Notes: generated by a model not told the origin, from the sequence alone. A stretch of 64,000 bases of DNA from Eubacteriales bacterium (GCA_030536515.1 JAUNPV010000001.1:310001-374000); one strand, 5' to 3'; shown: positions 1 through 12,487, numbered from the stretch's first letter. Numbers and translations are program-made.

Positions 1-529
1 TCTGCTCCAGGGTCAGGCAGATTTCCCGGCGGATGTTCTCGCCCTTGTCCTCCGGGGCCACGTCCATGTATCCGGCGTCGTCGTAGGGGATTTTGGTGGG
101 CTTGCCGTTCTGGTCCAGCTCGAACAGGTAAAATTCCTGCTCGGCCCCGAAGAAAATGCTGACCCCCGCCTCGTCGGCGGCCCGGATGGCCTGCTTGAGC
201 AGATACCGGGTGTCGCATTCATAGGGCTTGCCCGAGGGGTAGGTGACGTCGCTGTACATCCGGACCACCTTGCCGTGCTCCGGCCGCCAGGGCAGGGCCA
301 TGAGGGTGCTGCTGTCGGGCATCAGGAACAGGTCCGAATGAGTCTCGTCCCCGTAGCCCTCGATGGAGGAGGCATCAAAAGCAATGCCGTAGGCAAAGGC
401 ACGGTCCAGTTCCTCCGGCATGATGGATATATTTTTCTGCTTTCCGAACACATCGCAGAAGGCAAGGCGGATGAATTTCACGTCATCCTCCTGGACATAC
501 TGCTTTACCTCGTCAATGGAATACTTCAT
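1..529 (-). CDS. glnA: Glutamine synthetase type I, N-terminal part (cut by window edge)
   Basis: The reading frame begins at a minus-strand ATG (527-529) and runs off the left edge, giving 176 of the roughly 440+ residues expected. It opens MKYSIDEVKQYV, then has the GS-I beta-grasp region (FCDVFGKQKN), the FDASSIEGY stretch typical of GS-I, and the start of the catalytic barrel with the metal-binding GAEQEFYLFE. The enzyme makes glutamine from glutamate, ammonia and ATP in the cytoplasm. It diverges from a second, unrelated-type synthetase (glnN) across about 315 bp. A TATAAT -10 lies at 589-594 on its strand. The family is certain; allosteric class and C-terminus cannot be seen. Confidence 0.93.
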   Translation of the reverse strand, partial: MKYSIDEVKQYVQEDDVKFIRLAFCDVFGKQKNISIMPEELDRAFAYGIAFDASSIEGYGDETHSDLFLMPDSSTLMALPWRPEHGKVVRMYSDVTYPSGKPYECDTRYLLKQAIRAADEAGVSIFFGAEQEFYLFELDQNGKPTKIPYDDAGYMDVAPEDKGENIRREICLTLEQ

Positions 530-588
530 AGGCTTGCCTCTTTTCTCGTTTTTCCCGGGCCCGGCGGTGAGGGCCTTTTCAAAATCAC

Positions 589-594
589 ATTATA
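589..594 (-). promoter_or_regulatory. Putative -10 box of glnA
   Basis: TATAAT on the minus strand, about 60 bp before the glnA ATG. No good -35 is visible 16-18 bp upstream, so an activator or another sigma interaction may be needed. Confidence 0.4.
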
Positions 595-646
595 CCACAC
601 CCCCCGCCGTTTTTCTACGGGTTTCGGAAGAAAAATTCGTATGGGG

Positions 647-675
647 TTGACAAACCTGCGCCGCTGTGGTAAAAT
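647..675 (+). promoter_or_regulatory. Promoter of glnN
   Basis: TTGACA (647-652), 17-bp spacer, TAAAAT (670-675). The predicted transcript starts near 682, just before the first leader hairpin, so the RNA signal is the first thing transcribed. Confidence 0.75.
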
Positions 676-685
676 GCCCGGTATT

Positions 686-767
686 GAAGGCAAGGGCGTC
701 TTCGGGAACCATTCTCGGAGCCGCTCTATCTTTATGTAACTGCATAATAAAAGGCAAAGGCGTCTTT
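686..767 (+). promoter_or_regulatory. ANTAR-type dual-hairpin antitermination leader of glnN
   Basis: Two 6-bp hairpins with six-base loops are visible. P1: GAAGGC (686-691), loop AAGGGC, GTCTTC (698-703). P2: AAAGGC (750-755), loop AAAGGC, GTCTTT (762-767). Both loops have A at position 1 and G at position 4, and both stems share the same G-T wobble. This is the recognition pattern known for ANTAR-domain RNA-binding antiterminators (NasR, EutV and relatives). P2 occupies the upstream arm of the terminator at 756-800, so P2 and the terminator exclude each other. Inference: a nitrogen-responsive ANTAR regulator encoded elsewhere allows read-through into glnN. Confidence 0.8.
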
Positions 768-800
768 AAGTGGTATTGCACCCTTAAAGACGCCTTTTTT
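756..800 (+). terminator. Leader terminator before glnN
   Basis: A perfect 15-bp stem (756-770 with 783-797), 12-nt loop, and a T-run to 800. It lies between promoter and start codon, so it is an attenuator and not the end of a gene. Its 5' arm overlaps the second ANTAR hairpin. Confidence 0.85.
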
Positions 801-844
801 GCGTTTCCTTCGGGAAGCTGCCACAGTTGAAAGGAGCCAGGATT

Positions 845-2941
845 ATGAGTACAGTCACAGAAATTTTCGGAAGCATGGTTTTTGACGACAGAGTCATGAA
901 GGCGACCCTGCCGGCCAAGGTCTATTTCTCCCTGAAGCGGACCATCGACCAGGGGGACGATTTGGACATCGGGGTGGCCAACGCCGTTGCGGCGGCCATG
1001 AGAGATTGGGCGGTGGAGCGTGGCGCCACCCACTTCACCCACTGGTTCCAGCCCCTCACCGGCATCACGGCGGAAAAGCACGACAGCTTTATCACCCCCT
1101 CGCCCGACGGCGGCGTTATCATGGAGTTTTCCGGCAGGGAGCTTATCAAGGGCGAGCCGGATGCCTCCTCCTTCCCCTCCGGCGGCCTGCGGGCCACCTT
1201 TGAGGCCCGGGGCTACACTGCCTGGGACCCCACCTCCTATGCCTTTATCAAGGGCAGGACCCTGTGCATCCCTACGGCCTTCTGCTCCTACGGCGGCGAG
1301 GCCCTGGATAAAAAGACCCCCCTGCTGCGCTCCATGGAGGCCCTGAACCACCAGGCCCTTCGCATCATCCGCCTGTTTGGCGACACCTCCGTCAAGTGCG
1401 TGAAGCCCTCGGTGGGGCCGGAGCAGGAGTATTTCCTGGTGGACCGGCAGATGTACGACAAGCGCCAGGACCTGGTGTTCACCGGCCGGACCCTGTTCGG
1501 CGCCAAGCCCCCCAAGGGCCAGGAGATGGACGACCACTACTTCGGCGTTATCAAGCCCCGGGTGGCGGCCTACATGGAGGAGCTGAACCGGGAGCTGTGG
1601 AAGCTGGGCATCCTTGCCAAAACCGAGCACAACGAGGTGGCCCCCGCCCAGCACGAGCTGGCCCCCATCTACACCACCACCAACGTGGCCACCGACCACA
1701 ACCAGCTGACCATGGAGATTATGCAGAAGGTGGCGGCCAGGCACGGCCTGGTGTGCCTGCTCCATGAAAAGCCCTTTGCCGGTGTCAACGGCTCCGGCAA
1801 GCACAACAACTGGTCCCTCACCACCGACACCGGCGTGAACCTGCTGGCCCCGGGGAAGACTCCCTCGGAAAACGCCCAGTTCCTGCTGTTCCTCTGCGCC
1901 GTCATCAAGGCTGTGGACGATTACCAGGACCTGCTGCGCATTGCCGTGGCCACCGCCGGCAACGACCACCGGCTGGGGGCCAACGAGGCTCCGCCCGCCG
2001 TGGTTTCCATGTTCCTGGGCGACGAGCTGACCGCCATTCTGGAGTCCATCGAGGCGGGCACCCCCTACAGCGCCGCCGGAAAGCAGGTGATGAAGCTGGG
2101 GGTCAATGTGCTGCCCCAGTTCACCAAGGACACCACAGACCGCAACCGCACCTCCCCCTTCGCCTTCACCGGCAACAAGTTCGAGTTCAGAATGCTGGGC
2201 TCCTCCAACAGCATCGCCTGCGCCAACATCATGCTCAATGCGGCGGTGGCGGAGTCCCTGCGGGTCTATGCAGACCGGCTGGAGCAGGCGGAGGATTTTG
2301 AGAGTACCCTCCACGACATGATTCGCAAAACCATTGCAGACCACAAGCGGATTATTTTCAACGGCAACGGCTACGACGATGCCTGGATCCGGGAGGCCAC
2401 CGAAAAGCGGGGCCTGTGCAACTACCGGACCACGGCGGACTGCATTCCCCACCTGCTGGACAGGAAAAATGTGGAAATGCTCACCGCCCACCGGGTCTTT
2501 ACCCAGGCGGAGCTGCGCTCCCGGATGGAGATTACCCTGGAAAACTACTGCAAAACGGTGATTATCGAGGCCAATACCATGGTGAGCATGGCAAGAAGCG
2601 AGATTGCCCCGGCGGTGGAGGCCTACACCAAGGAGCTGGCCCAGACCGCCGCTCTGAAAAAATCCCTGTCCGAGGACATTCCCTGCACCTATGAAAGCGG
2701 CCTGCTGAAAAAGCTGTCCGGGCTGACCGAGAGCATCTGCCTCAGCGCCGAGGAGCTGGCAGACGCTGTTTCCCGGGTGGGGCAGTGCGACGGCGTTCTG
2801 GCCCAGTCCGCCGCCATCCGGGATGAGCTGATTGGCAAAATGGGGCAGCTGCGCATTGCCTGCGACGAGGCGGAGGTGCTGACCGCCAGAAAATACTGGC
2901 CCTTCCCCACCTACGGCGAGCTGCTCTTCGGGGTGAGATAA
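845..2941 (+). CDS. glnN: Glutamine synthetase type III
   Basis: A 698-residue protein starting [13 protein letters not shown]. An ATG 18 bases upstream is in frame, but AAGGAG at 831-836 sits 8 bases before 845, which decides this start. Length and motifs fit [15 protein letters not shown] (metal and glutamate site), [10 protein letters not shown], and [13 protein letters not shown]. The GS-III-specific C-terminal region (helical, about residues 450-690) is present. It condenses ammonia with glutamate in the cytoplasm. It pairs divergently with glnA (GS-I), and its expression is probably set by the ANTAR leader. asnB follows after 62 bp without an obvious terminator, so the two may be co-transcribed. 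Confidence 0.97.
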   Translation: MSTVTEIFGSMVFDDRVMKATLPAKVYFSLKRTIDQGDDLDIGVANAVAAAMRDWAVERGATHFTHWFQPLTGITAEKHDSFITPSPDGGVIMEFSGRELIKGEPDASSFPSGGLRATFEARGYTAWDPTSYAFIKGRTLCIPTAFCSYGGEALDKKTPLLRSMEALNHQALRIIRLFGDTSVKCVKPSVGPEQEYFLVDRQMYDKRQDLVFTGRTLFGAKPPKGQEMDDHYFGVIKPRVAAYMEELNRELWKLGILAKTEHNEVAPAQHELAPIYTTTNVATDHNQLTMEIMQKVAARHGLVCLLHEKPFAGVNGSGKHNNWSLTTDTGVNLLAPGKTPSENAQFLLFLCAVIKAVDDYQDLLRIAVATAGNDHRLGANEAPPAVVSMFLGDELTAILESIEAGTPYSAAGKQVMKLGVNVLPQFTKDTTDRNRTSPFAFTGNKFEFRMLGSSNSIACANIMLNAAVAESLRVYADRLEQAEDFESTLHDMIRKTIADHKRIIFNGNGYDDAWIREATEKRGLCNYRTTADCIPHLLDRKNVEMLTAHRVFTQAELRSRMEITLENYCKTVIIEANTMVSMARSEIAPAVEAYTKELAQTAALKKSLSEDIPCTYESGLLKKLSGLTESICLSAEELADAVSRVGQCDGVLAQSAAIRDELIGKMGQLRIACDEAEVLTARKYWPFPTYGELLFGVR

Positions 2942-3003
2942 TGCGGTTTCCCGTTAAAGAATCGTAAGGCATAGCAACCAAAATCTGTGGGGAGGTTAAG
3001 AAG

Positions 3004-4584
3004 ATGTGCTCTATTATTGGCTACTGCGGCGAGCCCGCCGCATTCCAGGCGTTCCTGGAGGGCTTTGAGAAAACGGCCTCCCGGGGACCGGACGACAGCC
3101 GGATCATCGACACCGGCCGGGGCCTGCTGGGCTTTCACCGGCTGGCCATCATGGGCCTGCACCCGGAGGGAATGCAGCCGTTCTGCCTGGGCGGCAGCTA
3201 TCTGGTGTGCAACGGGGAAATCTACGGCTTCCGGCGCCTCCGGGAGGCGCTGTCCAAAAAATACACCTTCCAAAGCCAGTCCGACTGCGAAATCCTGCTT
3301 CCCATGTATCGGGAGTACGGGGTGGATATGTTCAAAAGGCTGGATGCGGAATTCGCGCTGATTCTCTACGACGGGGAAACCGGCCAGTTCATCGCCGCCC
3401 GGGACCCCATCGGCATCCGCCCGCTGTACTACGGCTATGACCGGGCCGGTACCATTCTGTTTGCCAGCGAGCCGAAAAACCTGGTGGGCCTTACGCAGCG
3501 CATTCTGCCCTTCCCGCCCGGCCACTACTACCGGGACGGGAAATTTACCTGCTACTGCGACATCACCAGGGTGGACGGATATCTGGACGACGATTTGCAG
3601 ACGGTGTGCCGGAACATCCGGCACAAGCTCATCAGCGCCGTGGAAAAGCGCCTGGTGGCCGATGCCAAGGTGGGCTTTCTCCTCTCCGGCGGCCTGGATT
3701 CCTCCCTGGTGTGCGCCATTGCCGCCAGAAAAAGCAGCCAGCCCATCCGGACCTTTGCCATCGGCATGGAGAGCGATGCCATTGACCTGAAATACGCCAG
3801 GCAGGCAGCTCAGTTCATCGGCAGCGACCACCGGGAGATTCTGATGACCAGGCAGCAGGTGCTCTCTGCCCTGGAGGAGGTGGTGTACCTGCTGGGCACC
3901 TTCGACATCACCACCATCCGGGCCAGCATGGGGATGTATCTGCTGTGCAAGGCCATCCACGAGACCTCGGATATCCGGGTGCTGCTCACCGGGGAGATTT
4001 CCGACGAGCTGTTCGGCTATAAGTACACGGACTTTGCCCCCAGTGCAGCGGCCTTCCAGGCAGAATCCCAGAAGCGGGTCCGGGAGCTGCATATGTATGA
4101 TGTGCTCCGGGCGGACCGGTGCATTTCGGTCAACTCCCTGGAGGCCCGGGTGCCCTTCGGCGATTTGGACTTTGTGAAATACGTCATGGCGGTGAACCCG
4201 GAGCTGAAGCTGAACAAATACGGCAAGGGAAAATACCTCCTGCGCCACGCCTTCGAAGGGGAGGGCTATCTGCCCGATTCCATTTTGTGGCGGGAGAAGG
4301 CGGCCTTTTCCGATGCGGTGGGCCACTCCATGGTGGACGATTTGAAGGAGTATGCGGAGCAGACCTACGACGACGAGACCTTCCGCAGAAAATGCCGGGC
4401 CTATGACCACGCCCGGCCCTTTACCAAGGAGTCGCTGCTGTACCGGGAGCTGTTTGAAAAATACTACCCCGGCCAGGGGCAGATGATTGCGGATTTCTGG
4501 ATGCCCAACCGGAGCTGGGCCGGCTGCAACGTCACCGACCCCTCCGCCCGGGTGCTGTCCAACTACGGCGACAGCGGAAAATAA
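3004..4584 (+). CDS. asnB: Asparagine synthase (glutamine-hydrolysing)
   Basis: A 526-residue protein. Met is followed by Cys2 (MCSIIGYCGE), the N-terminal nucleophile of class II glutamine amidotransferases after Met removal. The amidotransferase domain covers about residues 2-200, with RGPDDS and the RDPIGIRPLYYG segment. The synthetase domain carries the PP-loop SGGLDSS near residue 230 and LTGEISDELFGYKY. It makes asparagine from aspartate, ATP and glutamine. GGGGAGG lies upstream at good spacing. It sits just after glnN, which would supply its glutamine. The length matches AsnB of Firmicutes. Confidence 0.96.
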   Translation: MCSIIGYCGEPAAFQAFLEGFEKTASRGPDDSRIIDTGRGLLGFHRLAIMGLHPEGMQPFCLGGSYLVCNGEIYGFRRLREALSKKYTFQSQSDCEILLPMYREYGVDMFKRLDAEFALILYDGETGQFIAARDPIGIRPLYYGYDRAGTILFASEPKNLVGLTQRILPFPPGHYYRDGKFTCYCDITRVDGYLDDDLQTVCRNIRHKLISAVEKRLVADAKVGFLLSGGLDSSLVCAIAARKSSQPIRTFAIGMESDAIDLKYARQAAQFIGSDHREILMTRQQVLSALEEVVYLLGTFDITTIRASMGMYLLCKAIHETSDIRVLLTGEISDELFGYKYTDFAPSAAAFQAESQKRVRELHMYDVLRADRCISVNSLEARVPFGDLDFVKYVMAVNPELKLNKYGKGKYLLRHAFEGEGYLPDSILWREKAAFSDAVGHSMVDDLKEYAEQTYDDETFRRKCRAYDHARPFTKESLLYRELFEKYYPGQGQMIADFWMPNRSWAGCNVTDPSARVLSNYGDSGK

Positions 4585-4586
4585 AA

Positions 4587-4820
4587 ATGTGCTTATGGAC
4601 TTTACTCAGCAAGCAAATGTGGTACAGGCCAAAGGCTCCCGAAGTGTAAGGGGAGCTGTCACCGCAGGTGACTGAGGGGTTGTAAACCTTCCCAATATTG
4701 AGCAGTCGGTAACATGGTACAATGGGGAAGTGCCGAGGAACAACCCCTCCGACCCGGCTTACGCCGGGCCACCTCCCCTTACACAGGGGAGGCTTTGCTG
4801 AGTTGTCCTGATAAGCACAT
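4587..4820. repeat. MITE-like intergenic element, TIR family B (variant interior)
   Basis: Terminal inverted repeats ATGTGCTTAT (4587-4596) and ATAAGCACAT (4811-4820), with nested ACTCAGCA (4604-4611) and TGCTGAGT (4797-4804). The interior holds further hairpins (GGGGAGCTGTC region and its complement near 4780). No coding capacity. The ends match the elements at 12207-12358 and 27743-27854, but the interior differs. It fills the asnB-ilvE gap. Confidence 0.7.
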
Positions 4821-4852
4821 AATATTTTGATACAAATTTTAGGAGGCAGCAT

Positions 4853-5866
4853 ATGAAAAACAGCGCTGTGACCGGCTTTGGCTACCGAAAAATGCCCGTC
4901 CGGTTTGTGATGCACTATAAAAAAGGGAAATGGCGGCCCGGGCGGATGGTCAAAAACGACAAGGTGACCATCAGCGAAAGCGCCGGGGTTATCCAGTACG
5001 CCCAGACCGTTTTCGAGGGGCTGAAGGCCTACCGGACGGCGGACGGGCGGATTGTCTGCTTCCGGCCGGACCTGAACGCCCAGCGGCTGCGGGACTCCTG
5101 CATCCGCCTGTCCATTCCCCCCATCGAGCAGGATGTCTTTCTGGATGCCGTCGCCCGGGTGGTCCGGGCAAACGAGCCGTTCATCCCGGCCTACGGGACC
5201 GGCGGGGCGCTGTATCTGCGGCCCTGCGTGTTCGCCACCGGGCCGGTGCTGGGGGTCCATCCGGCGGATGCATATGAGTTCCGGGTGTTCGCCTCGCCGG
5301 TGGGGGCCTATTTTTCAGGCCGGGCCAGGCTGCGCATCAGCCAGCTGGACCGGGCGGCGCCCCGGGGCACCGGGAACATCAAGGCGGGGCTGAACTACGC
5401 CATGAGCCTATATAACATTGCCGATGCCCATGAAAAGGGCTATCAGGAAAACCTGTATCTGGACAGCGCCACCCACACCTTCATCGAGGAAACCGGCGGC
5501 GCCAACGTCCTGTTTGTAACCAAGGACCGCAGGCTGGTGACCCCGCTGTCGGACACCATCCTGCCCTCCATCACCCGCCGGTCTCTGGTGGAGGTGGCGG
5601 AAAGGGTCCTGGGCCTGGAGGTGGAGCAGCGGCGCATCCGTGTGGAGGAGCTGGCGGACTTCGTGGAATGCGGCCTGGCGGGCACCGCCGCCGTGATTTC
5701 TCCGGTGGCCGAAATTGACACCGGCAGCCAGGTCATCACCTATCCGCCGGTGCCGGAGAGCATTCTGGAGAGCCTCCACGACATTCTGGTGGAAATGCAG
5801 ACCGGCCGCCGGGCGGCACCGGAGGGCTGGCTCTGGGAAATCCGTGAGAAAAAGGAGCAGAAATAA
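4853..5866 (+). CDS. ilvE: Branched-chain amino acid aminotransferase
   Basis: A 337-residue fold-type IV PLP enzyme that interconverts Val, Leu and Ile with their 2-keto acids, using glutamate/2-oxoglutarate. Visible marks are FEGLKAYR, the PLP lysine in GTGNIKAGLNY (Lys177), and the EETGGANVLFV and VEECGLAGTAA-type cofactor loops (here VECGLAGTAAV). TAGGAGG precedes the ATG by 8 bases. The stop overlaps the purA start by one base, so translation is probably coupled. The class also contains D-amino acid transaminases, but length and motifs favour IlvE. Confidence 0.93.
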   Translation: MKNSAVTGFGYRKMPVRFVMHYKKGKWRPGRMVKNDKVTISESAGVIQYAQTVFEGLKAYRTADGRIVCFRPDLNAQRLRDSCIRLSIPPIEQDVFLDAVARVVRANEPFIPAYGTGGALYLRPCVFATGPVLGVHPADAYEFRVFASPVGAYFSGRARLRISQLDRAAPRGTGNIKAGLNYAMSLYNIADAHEKGYQENLYLDSATHTFIEETGGANVLFVTKDRRLVTPLSDTILPSITRRSLVEVAERVLGLEVEQRRIRVEELADFVECGLAGTAAVISPVAEIDTGSQVITYPPVPESILESLHDILVEMQTGRRAAPEGWLWEIREKKEQK

Positions 5867-7152
5867 TGGGAAACTGTGCAATTGTAGGAATCAACTGGGG
5901 CGATGAGGGCAAGGGCCGGATGGTGGACCTGCTGACGCAGGACTATGACATCGTGGTCCGGTTCCAGGGCGGCGGCAACGCCGGACATACGGTCATCAAC
6001 GACCGGGGCAAATTCGCCCTGCATCTGCTGCCCTCGGGCATTTTCAGAGACGGGGTGGTGAACATCTTGGGTAACGGCGTTGCCCTGGACCCGGAGAATC
6101 TCTGGAAGGAAATGGGCCAGGTCACCGAAAAGGGGGTGGCCATCACCCCGGAGAATCTGAAAATCAGCGACAGGGCCTCCCTGCTGCTGCCCTGGCACAG
6201 GGAGCTGGACGCCCTGGAGGAGCAGCGGCTGGCCGATAAACAGTACGGCTCCACAAGGCAGGGAATCGCTCCCTTTTATTCCGACAAATTCCAGAAGAAA
6301 ACGGTGCTGGCCGGAGAGCTGCTGTACCCCCAGGTGCTGAAGGAGCACCTGCTGGACATCATGGCCTGGAAAAACCTCACCCTGACCCGGGTGTACGGGG
6401 CAAGGCCCTGGACCGAGGCCATGCTGGATGCGTGGCTGGAGGACTACTGCGGCAAAATCAAGCCCTTCCTCTGCGACACCGGGGCCTACCTGAAGGAGGC
6501 CTCTCGGCAGGGGAAGCGGATTTTGTTCGAGGCCCAGCTGGGGTCCCTGCGGGACCTGGACTTCGGCATCCACCCCTACACCACCTCCTCCTACACCACC
6601 GCCGCCTACGCCCCCATCGGCTCCGGCTTCCCCGGGGCGAAAATTGAGCGCATTCTGGGCGTGGTGAAGGCCTACTCCACCTGCGTGGGCGAGGGGCCCT
6701 TTGTCTCGGAGATGTTCGGCCCGGAGGCGGACCGGCTCCGGGAGGCGGGGGCCGAGTACGGCGCAAAAACCGGAAGACCCCGCCGGGTGGGAGCCCTGGA
6801 CCTGGTGGCCACGGCCTACGGCGTTGAGGTCCAGGCGGCCACGGAAATTGCCGTGACCAAGCTGGATGTGCTCAGCACCATGGAGAAAATCCCCGTCTGC
6901 ACGGCCTATCTGGTGGACGGCAGGAAAACCACCCGCTTCCCCTTCCCGGCGGCCCTGGACCAGGCGGAGCCGGTGATGGAATACATGGACGGGTGGATGT
7001 GCGATATCTCCGGCGTGCGCCGGTGGGAGCAGCTGCCCCAGGCCGCCAGAGACTATGTGCTGCGCATCGAGGAAAGCGTGGGCTGCCCCGTCAGCTGTGT
7101 GTCGGTGGGCCCGGAGCGCGGCAGCATTATTTTCAGACACAAGGAGAAATAA
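5866..7152 (+). CDS. purA: Adenylosuccinate synthetase
   Basis: A 428-residue cytoplasmic enzyme that joins IMP and aspartate with GTP, the first committed step to AMP. The N-terminal P-loop-like GDEGKG (residues 12-17) and GGGNAGHTV are the family signature, and the C-terminal guanine-binding region has TKLDVLS. The ATG overlaps the ilvE stop. purB, the next step, starts 3 bases after the stop, so the two AMP enzymes form an operon. Confidence 0.97.
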   Translation: MGNCAIVGINWGDEGKGRMVDLLTQDYDIVVRFQGGGNAGHTVINDRGKFALHLLPSGIFRDGVVNILGNGVALDPENLWKEMGQVTEKGVAITPENLKISDRASLLLPWHRELDALEEQRLADKQYGSTRQGIAPFYSDKFQKKTVLAGELLYPQVLKEHLLDIMAWKNLTLTRVYGARPWTEAMLDAWLEDYCGKIKPFLCDTGAYLKEASRQGKRILFEAQLGSLRDLDFGIHPYTTSSYTTAAYAPIGSGFPGAKIERILGVVKAYSTCVGEGPFVSEMFGPEADRLREAGAEYGAKTGRPRRVGALDLVATAYGVEVQAATEIAVTKLDVLSTMEKIPVCTAYLVDGRKTTRFPFPAALDQAEPVMEYMDGWMCDISGVRRWEQLPQAARDYVLRIEESVGCPVSCVSVGPERGSIIFRHKEK

Positions 7153-7155
7153 GCT

Positions 7156-8571
<1,416 letters not shown>

Positions 8572-8581
8572 TACGATTCCA

Positions 8582-8628
8582 TTTCTAAACCATGTACATG
8601 GTTTAGAAAGCACATCCTACGGATGTGC
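8582..8628. repeat. 28-bp perfect palindrome followed by a second hairpin
   Basis: A 28-bp palindrome centred on CATGTACATG (8582-8609), immediately followed by GCACATCC-TAC-GGATGTGC (8610-8628). It lies just after the purB stop and may act as its transcript end, although there is no long T-run. Confidence 0.7.
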
Positions 8629-8662
8629 AGGGCTTTTCGCCAGCATAAAAACAAATAAATTT

Positions 8663-8865
8663 CAGCCTGTCGAAAAACCCCTGCGGGGCTTTCCGACAGA
8701 AGGGATGCAGCCTGCTGCGTGCATAATTTGTACGCCTATGGCGTACAAATTCCACACTTGCAGTCTGAGATGTATTTTCGTCCAGGTACACGCCCCGGCC
8801 GAAAATGATTTAGAATTTATTTGCCGCTGCGGCGGCAAACTCTGCGAGGCTTTTTCGACGCCCTG
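8663..8865. repeat. Palindromic mosaic repeat, family A, copy 1
   Basis: About 200 bp without coding capacity. It begins with a hairpin (CTGTCGAAAAACCCC, then GGGGCTTTCCGACAG), contains AATTTGTACGCC-TAT-GGCGTACAAATT and TTTGCCGC-TGC-GGCGGCAAA, and ends TTTTTCGA (8851-8858), complementary to TCGAAAAA near its start (8670-8677). Copies recur at 13128-13318 and 27949-28257. Confidence 0.75.
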
Positions 8866-8923
8866 AAATAAATTTGCTTTTATGCACCGAAACGTCCTCA
8901 TGGAATGTATTGACTGCATCCAC

Positions 8924-8995
8924 GATTGCCGCTGGCAATCAAACAGTGCTTTTGCACTGTTTGATAAAACCATCGATTTTGTCGATGGTTTTATC
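8924..8995. repeat. Array of three tandem hairpins before guaA
   Basis: GATTGCC-gct-GGCAATC (8924-8940), AAACAGTGC-tttt-GCACTGTTT (8941-8962) and a 14-bp perfect stem starting GATAAAACC (8963-8976 with 8982-8995). They abut one another with no gaps. The first hairpin module also appears, rearranged, inside repeat copy 3 near 28050. Confidence 0.7.
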
Positions 8996-9033
8996 GTGGA
9001 TTAGTATAATTCGGATAAAGGAAGGGAAACAGG

Positions 9034-10563
9034 ATGCAGGAAAAAATCCTTGTGCTGGACTTTGGGGGCCAGTACAATCAGCTCATTGCCCGGCGGGTGC
9101 GGGAGCACCATGTCTACGGGGAAATCAAGCCCTACAACAAGATATCCCCCCAGCAGATTGCCCGGGAGGGCTACCGGGGCATCATCTTGACCGGCGGCCC
9201 CAACAGCGTCTACGAGCCGGACGCGCCCCGCTGTGACGCCGCCCTGTTTGACCTGGGCATTCCGGTGCTGGGCATCTGCTACGGGGCCCAGCTGATGGCC
9301 TATCTCACCGGCGGCGAAATCAAAAGCGCCAAGCACGCCAGCGAGTACGGAAAGACCGCCCTTTCGGTCCGGTCCGGCCCTCTGTTTGCGGGGGTGCCCC
9401 GGGAAAGCGTCTGCTGGATGAGCCACACCGACTACATTGCGGCGGTTCCCCCCGGCTTTTCCGTGGCGGCCACAACGGACAATTGCCCCTGCGCCGCCAT
9501 GGCTGACGAGAGCCGCCGGCTCTACGGCGTTCAGTTCCACCCGGAGGTGGCCCACACGGAGTACGGCATGACGGTGCTGCATAACTTCATCATTGGCATC
9601 TGCGGCTGCCGGGGCCTTTGGACCATGGAGGACTTCATCACCCGGTCGGTTGCGAAATACCGCCGGGAGCTGGGCGGGAAAAAGGTGCTGCTGGCCCTGT
9701 CCGGCGGGGTGGATTCCTCAGTGGCGGCGGCGCTGCTGGCCAGGGCCATCGGACGGGACCTGACCTGCGTGTTCGTGGATCACGGCCTGCTTCGCAAGGG
9801 CGAGGGGGACTTCGTGGAGCAGACCTTCCGGGACCGGTTCGGCGTGAATTTCATCCGGGTCAACGCCCAGCAGCGGTTTTTGGAGAAGCTCGCCGGCGTT
9901 ACCGAGCCGGAGCGCAAGCGCAAAATTATCGGGGAGGAATTCATCCGGGTCTTTGAGGCGGAGGCCAAAAAGCTGGGCAGGGTCCAGGTGCTGGCCCAGG
10001 GAACCATCTACCCGGACGTGGTGGAAAGCGGCCGGGGGGACAGCGCCACCATCAAAAGCCACCACAACGTCGGCGGTCTGCCTGCGGTGATGGACTTTGA
10101 GCAGATTGCAGAGCCGCTGGCGGACCTGTTCAAGGACGAGGTCCGCCAGGTGGGCGCTCAGCTGGGCCTGCCCCGGGCGCTGGTGTACCGGCAGCCCTTC
10201 CCGGGCCCGGGCCTGGCGGTGCGGGTGATTGGGGAAATCACCCGGGAGAAGCTGGACCTGCTGCGGGAGGCGGATGCCATTTTCCGGGAGGAAACGGAGG
10301 CGGCCGGGGACCTGCCCAGCCAGTATTTTGCGGTGCTGACGGACCTGCGCAGCGTGGGTGTCAAGGGCGACGCCCGGACCTACGGCTACACCGTGGCCCT
10401 CCGGGCGGTGACCACCGACGATTTTATGACCGCCACCTGGACCCGGCTGCCCTACGAGGTGCTGGAGCGGGCCAGCTCCAGAATCACCAACGAGCTGGGC
10501 CAGGTCACCCGGGTTGTCTACGACATCACATCGAAGCCGCCGGCCACGGTGGAATGGGAGTGA
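9034..10563 (+). CDS. guaA: GMP synthase (glutamine-hydrolysing)
   Basis: A 509-residue two-part enzyme. Residues 1-190 are a class I amidotransferase with nucleophile Cys82 (GICYGAQ) and the His-Glu pair in [10 protein letters not shown]. The ATP-pyrophosphatase domain has the PP-loop [14 protein letters not shown], and the C-terminal dimerisation domain ends KPPATVEWE, as usual. It turns XMP into GMP using glutamine. AAGGAAGGG precedes the ATG. A TATAAT at 9005-9010 is a possible -10 with a weak -35. pyrG follows after 9 bases. Confidence 0.97.
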   Translation: MQEKILVLDFGGQYNQLIARRVREHHVYGEIKPYNKISPQQIAREGYRGIILTGGPNSVYEPDAPRCDAALFDLGIPVLGICYGAQLMAYLTGGEIKSAKHASEYGKTALSVRSGPLFAGVPRESVCWMSHTDYIAAVPPGFSVAATTDNCPCAAMADESRRLYGVQFHPEVAHTEYGMTVLHNFIIGICGCRGLWTMEDFITRSVAKYRRELGGKKVLLALSGGVDSSVAAALLARAIGRDLTCVFVDHGLLRKGEGDFVEQTFRDRFGVNFIRVNAQQRFLEKLAGVTEPERKRKIIGEEFIRVFEAEAKKLGRVQVLAQGTIYPDVVESGRGDSATIKSHHNVGGLPAVMDFEQIAEPLADLFKDEVRQVGAQLGLPRALVYRQPFPGPGLAVRVIGEITREKLDLLREADAIFREETEAAGDLPSQYFAVLTDLRSVGVKGDARTYGYTVALRAVTTDDFMTATWTRLPYEVLERASSRITNELGQVTRVVYDITSKPPATVEWE

Positions 10564-12183
<1,620 letters not shown>

Positions 12184-12206
12184 TACGGTTTCTGAATAAA
12201 AATCTT

Positions 12207-12358
12207 TGTGCTTATCGGTTTTTGCAGCTTGTCATTGCGAACCAGTCCGCTTTTCTGGTGTGGCAATCCGTTTCCCCCTGTTTTCCTATGGAAAACAGGG
12301 GTGGCGGCCTGGGGTCAGGCCGCCCTACAGTCTTTTCTGGGCCAACCCGATAAGCACA
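12207..12358. repeat. MITE-like intergenic element, TIR family B
   Basis: Perfect 12-bp terminal inverted repeats TGTGCTTATCGG (12207-12218) and CCGATAAGCACA (12347-12358). The core includes a GGCGGCCTG/CAGGCCGCC hairpin and a TTTCCCC...GGGG hairpin. The same core occurs in opposite orientation at 27743-27854 and 52003-52084. Confidence 0.8.
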
Positions 12359-12460
12359 GATTTCTTAGCTCAGCAAAGCCGCCCCTGTGCAAGGGGCCGG
12401 AGGGGCTGCTCCGGTAGAAATCGGTGTTTTTGTGAACAGAACATGATCTTTTTGCAAACA

Positions 12461-12487
12461 TTAGCACTCTGCTATTGACAGTGCTAA
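12461..12487 (+). promoter_or_regulatory. CIRCE operator (HrcA site)
   Basis: TTAGCACTC, 9-bp spacer, CAGTGCTAA. The consensus is TTAGCACTC-N9-GAGTGCTAA, so one base differs. It overlaps the -35 of the hsp20 promoter. HrcA repression of the small heat-shock gene is therefore likely. Confidence 0.88.

Noticed and set aside
590-2491. Long open frame (over 600 codons) on the minus strand opposite glnN
   Set aside because: It is a GC-rich antisense shadow: Gly/His/Val-rich without domains, no ribosome site, and it overlaps a clear glutamine synthetase. The same holds for long antisense frames at 9718-12168, 15988-18615, 35696-37147 and 61127-62659.
4585-4852. Possible T-box or leader peptide before ilvE
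   Set aside because: No T-box sequence or run of Leu/Ile/Val codons; the gap is a terminal-repeat element found elsewhere in the window.
8572-9033. Possible guanine riboswitch or other RNA sensor before guaA
   Set aside because: The hairpins are perfect palindromes shared with intergenic repeats; no purine-aptamer loop sequences are present.
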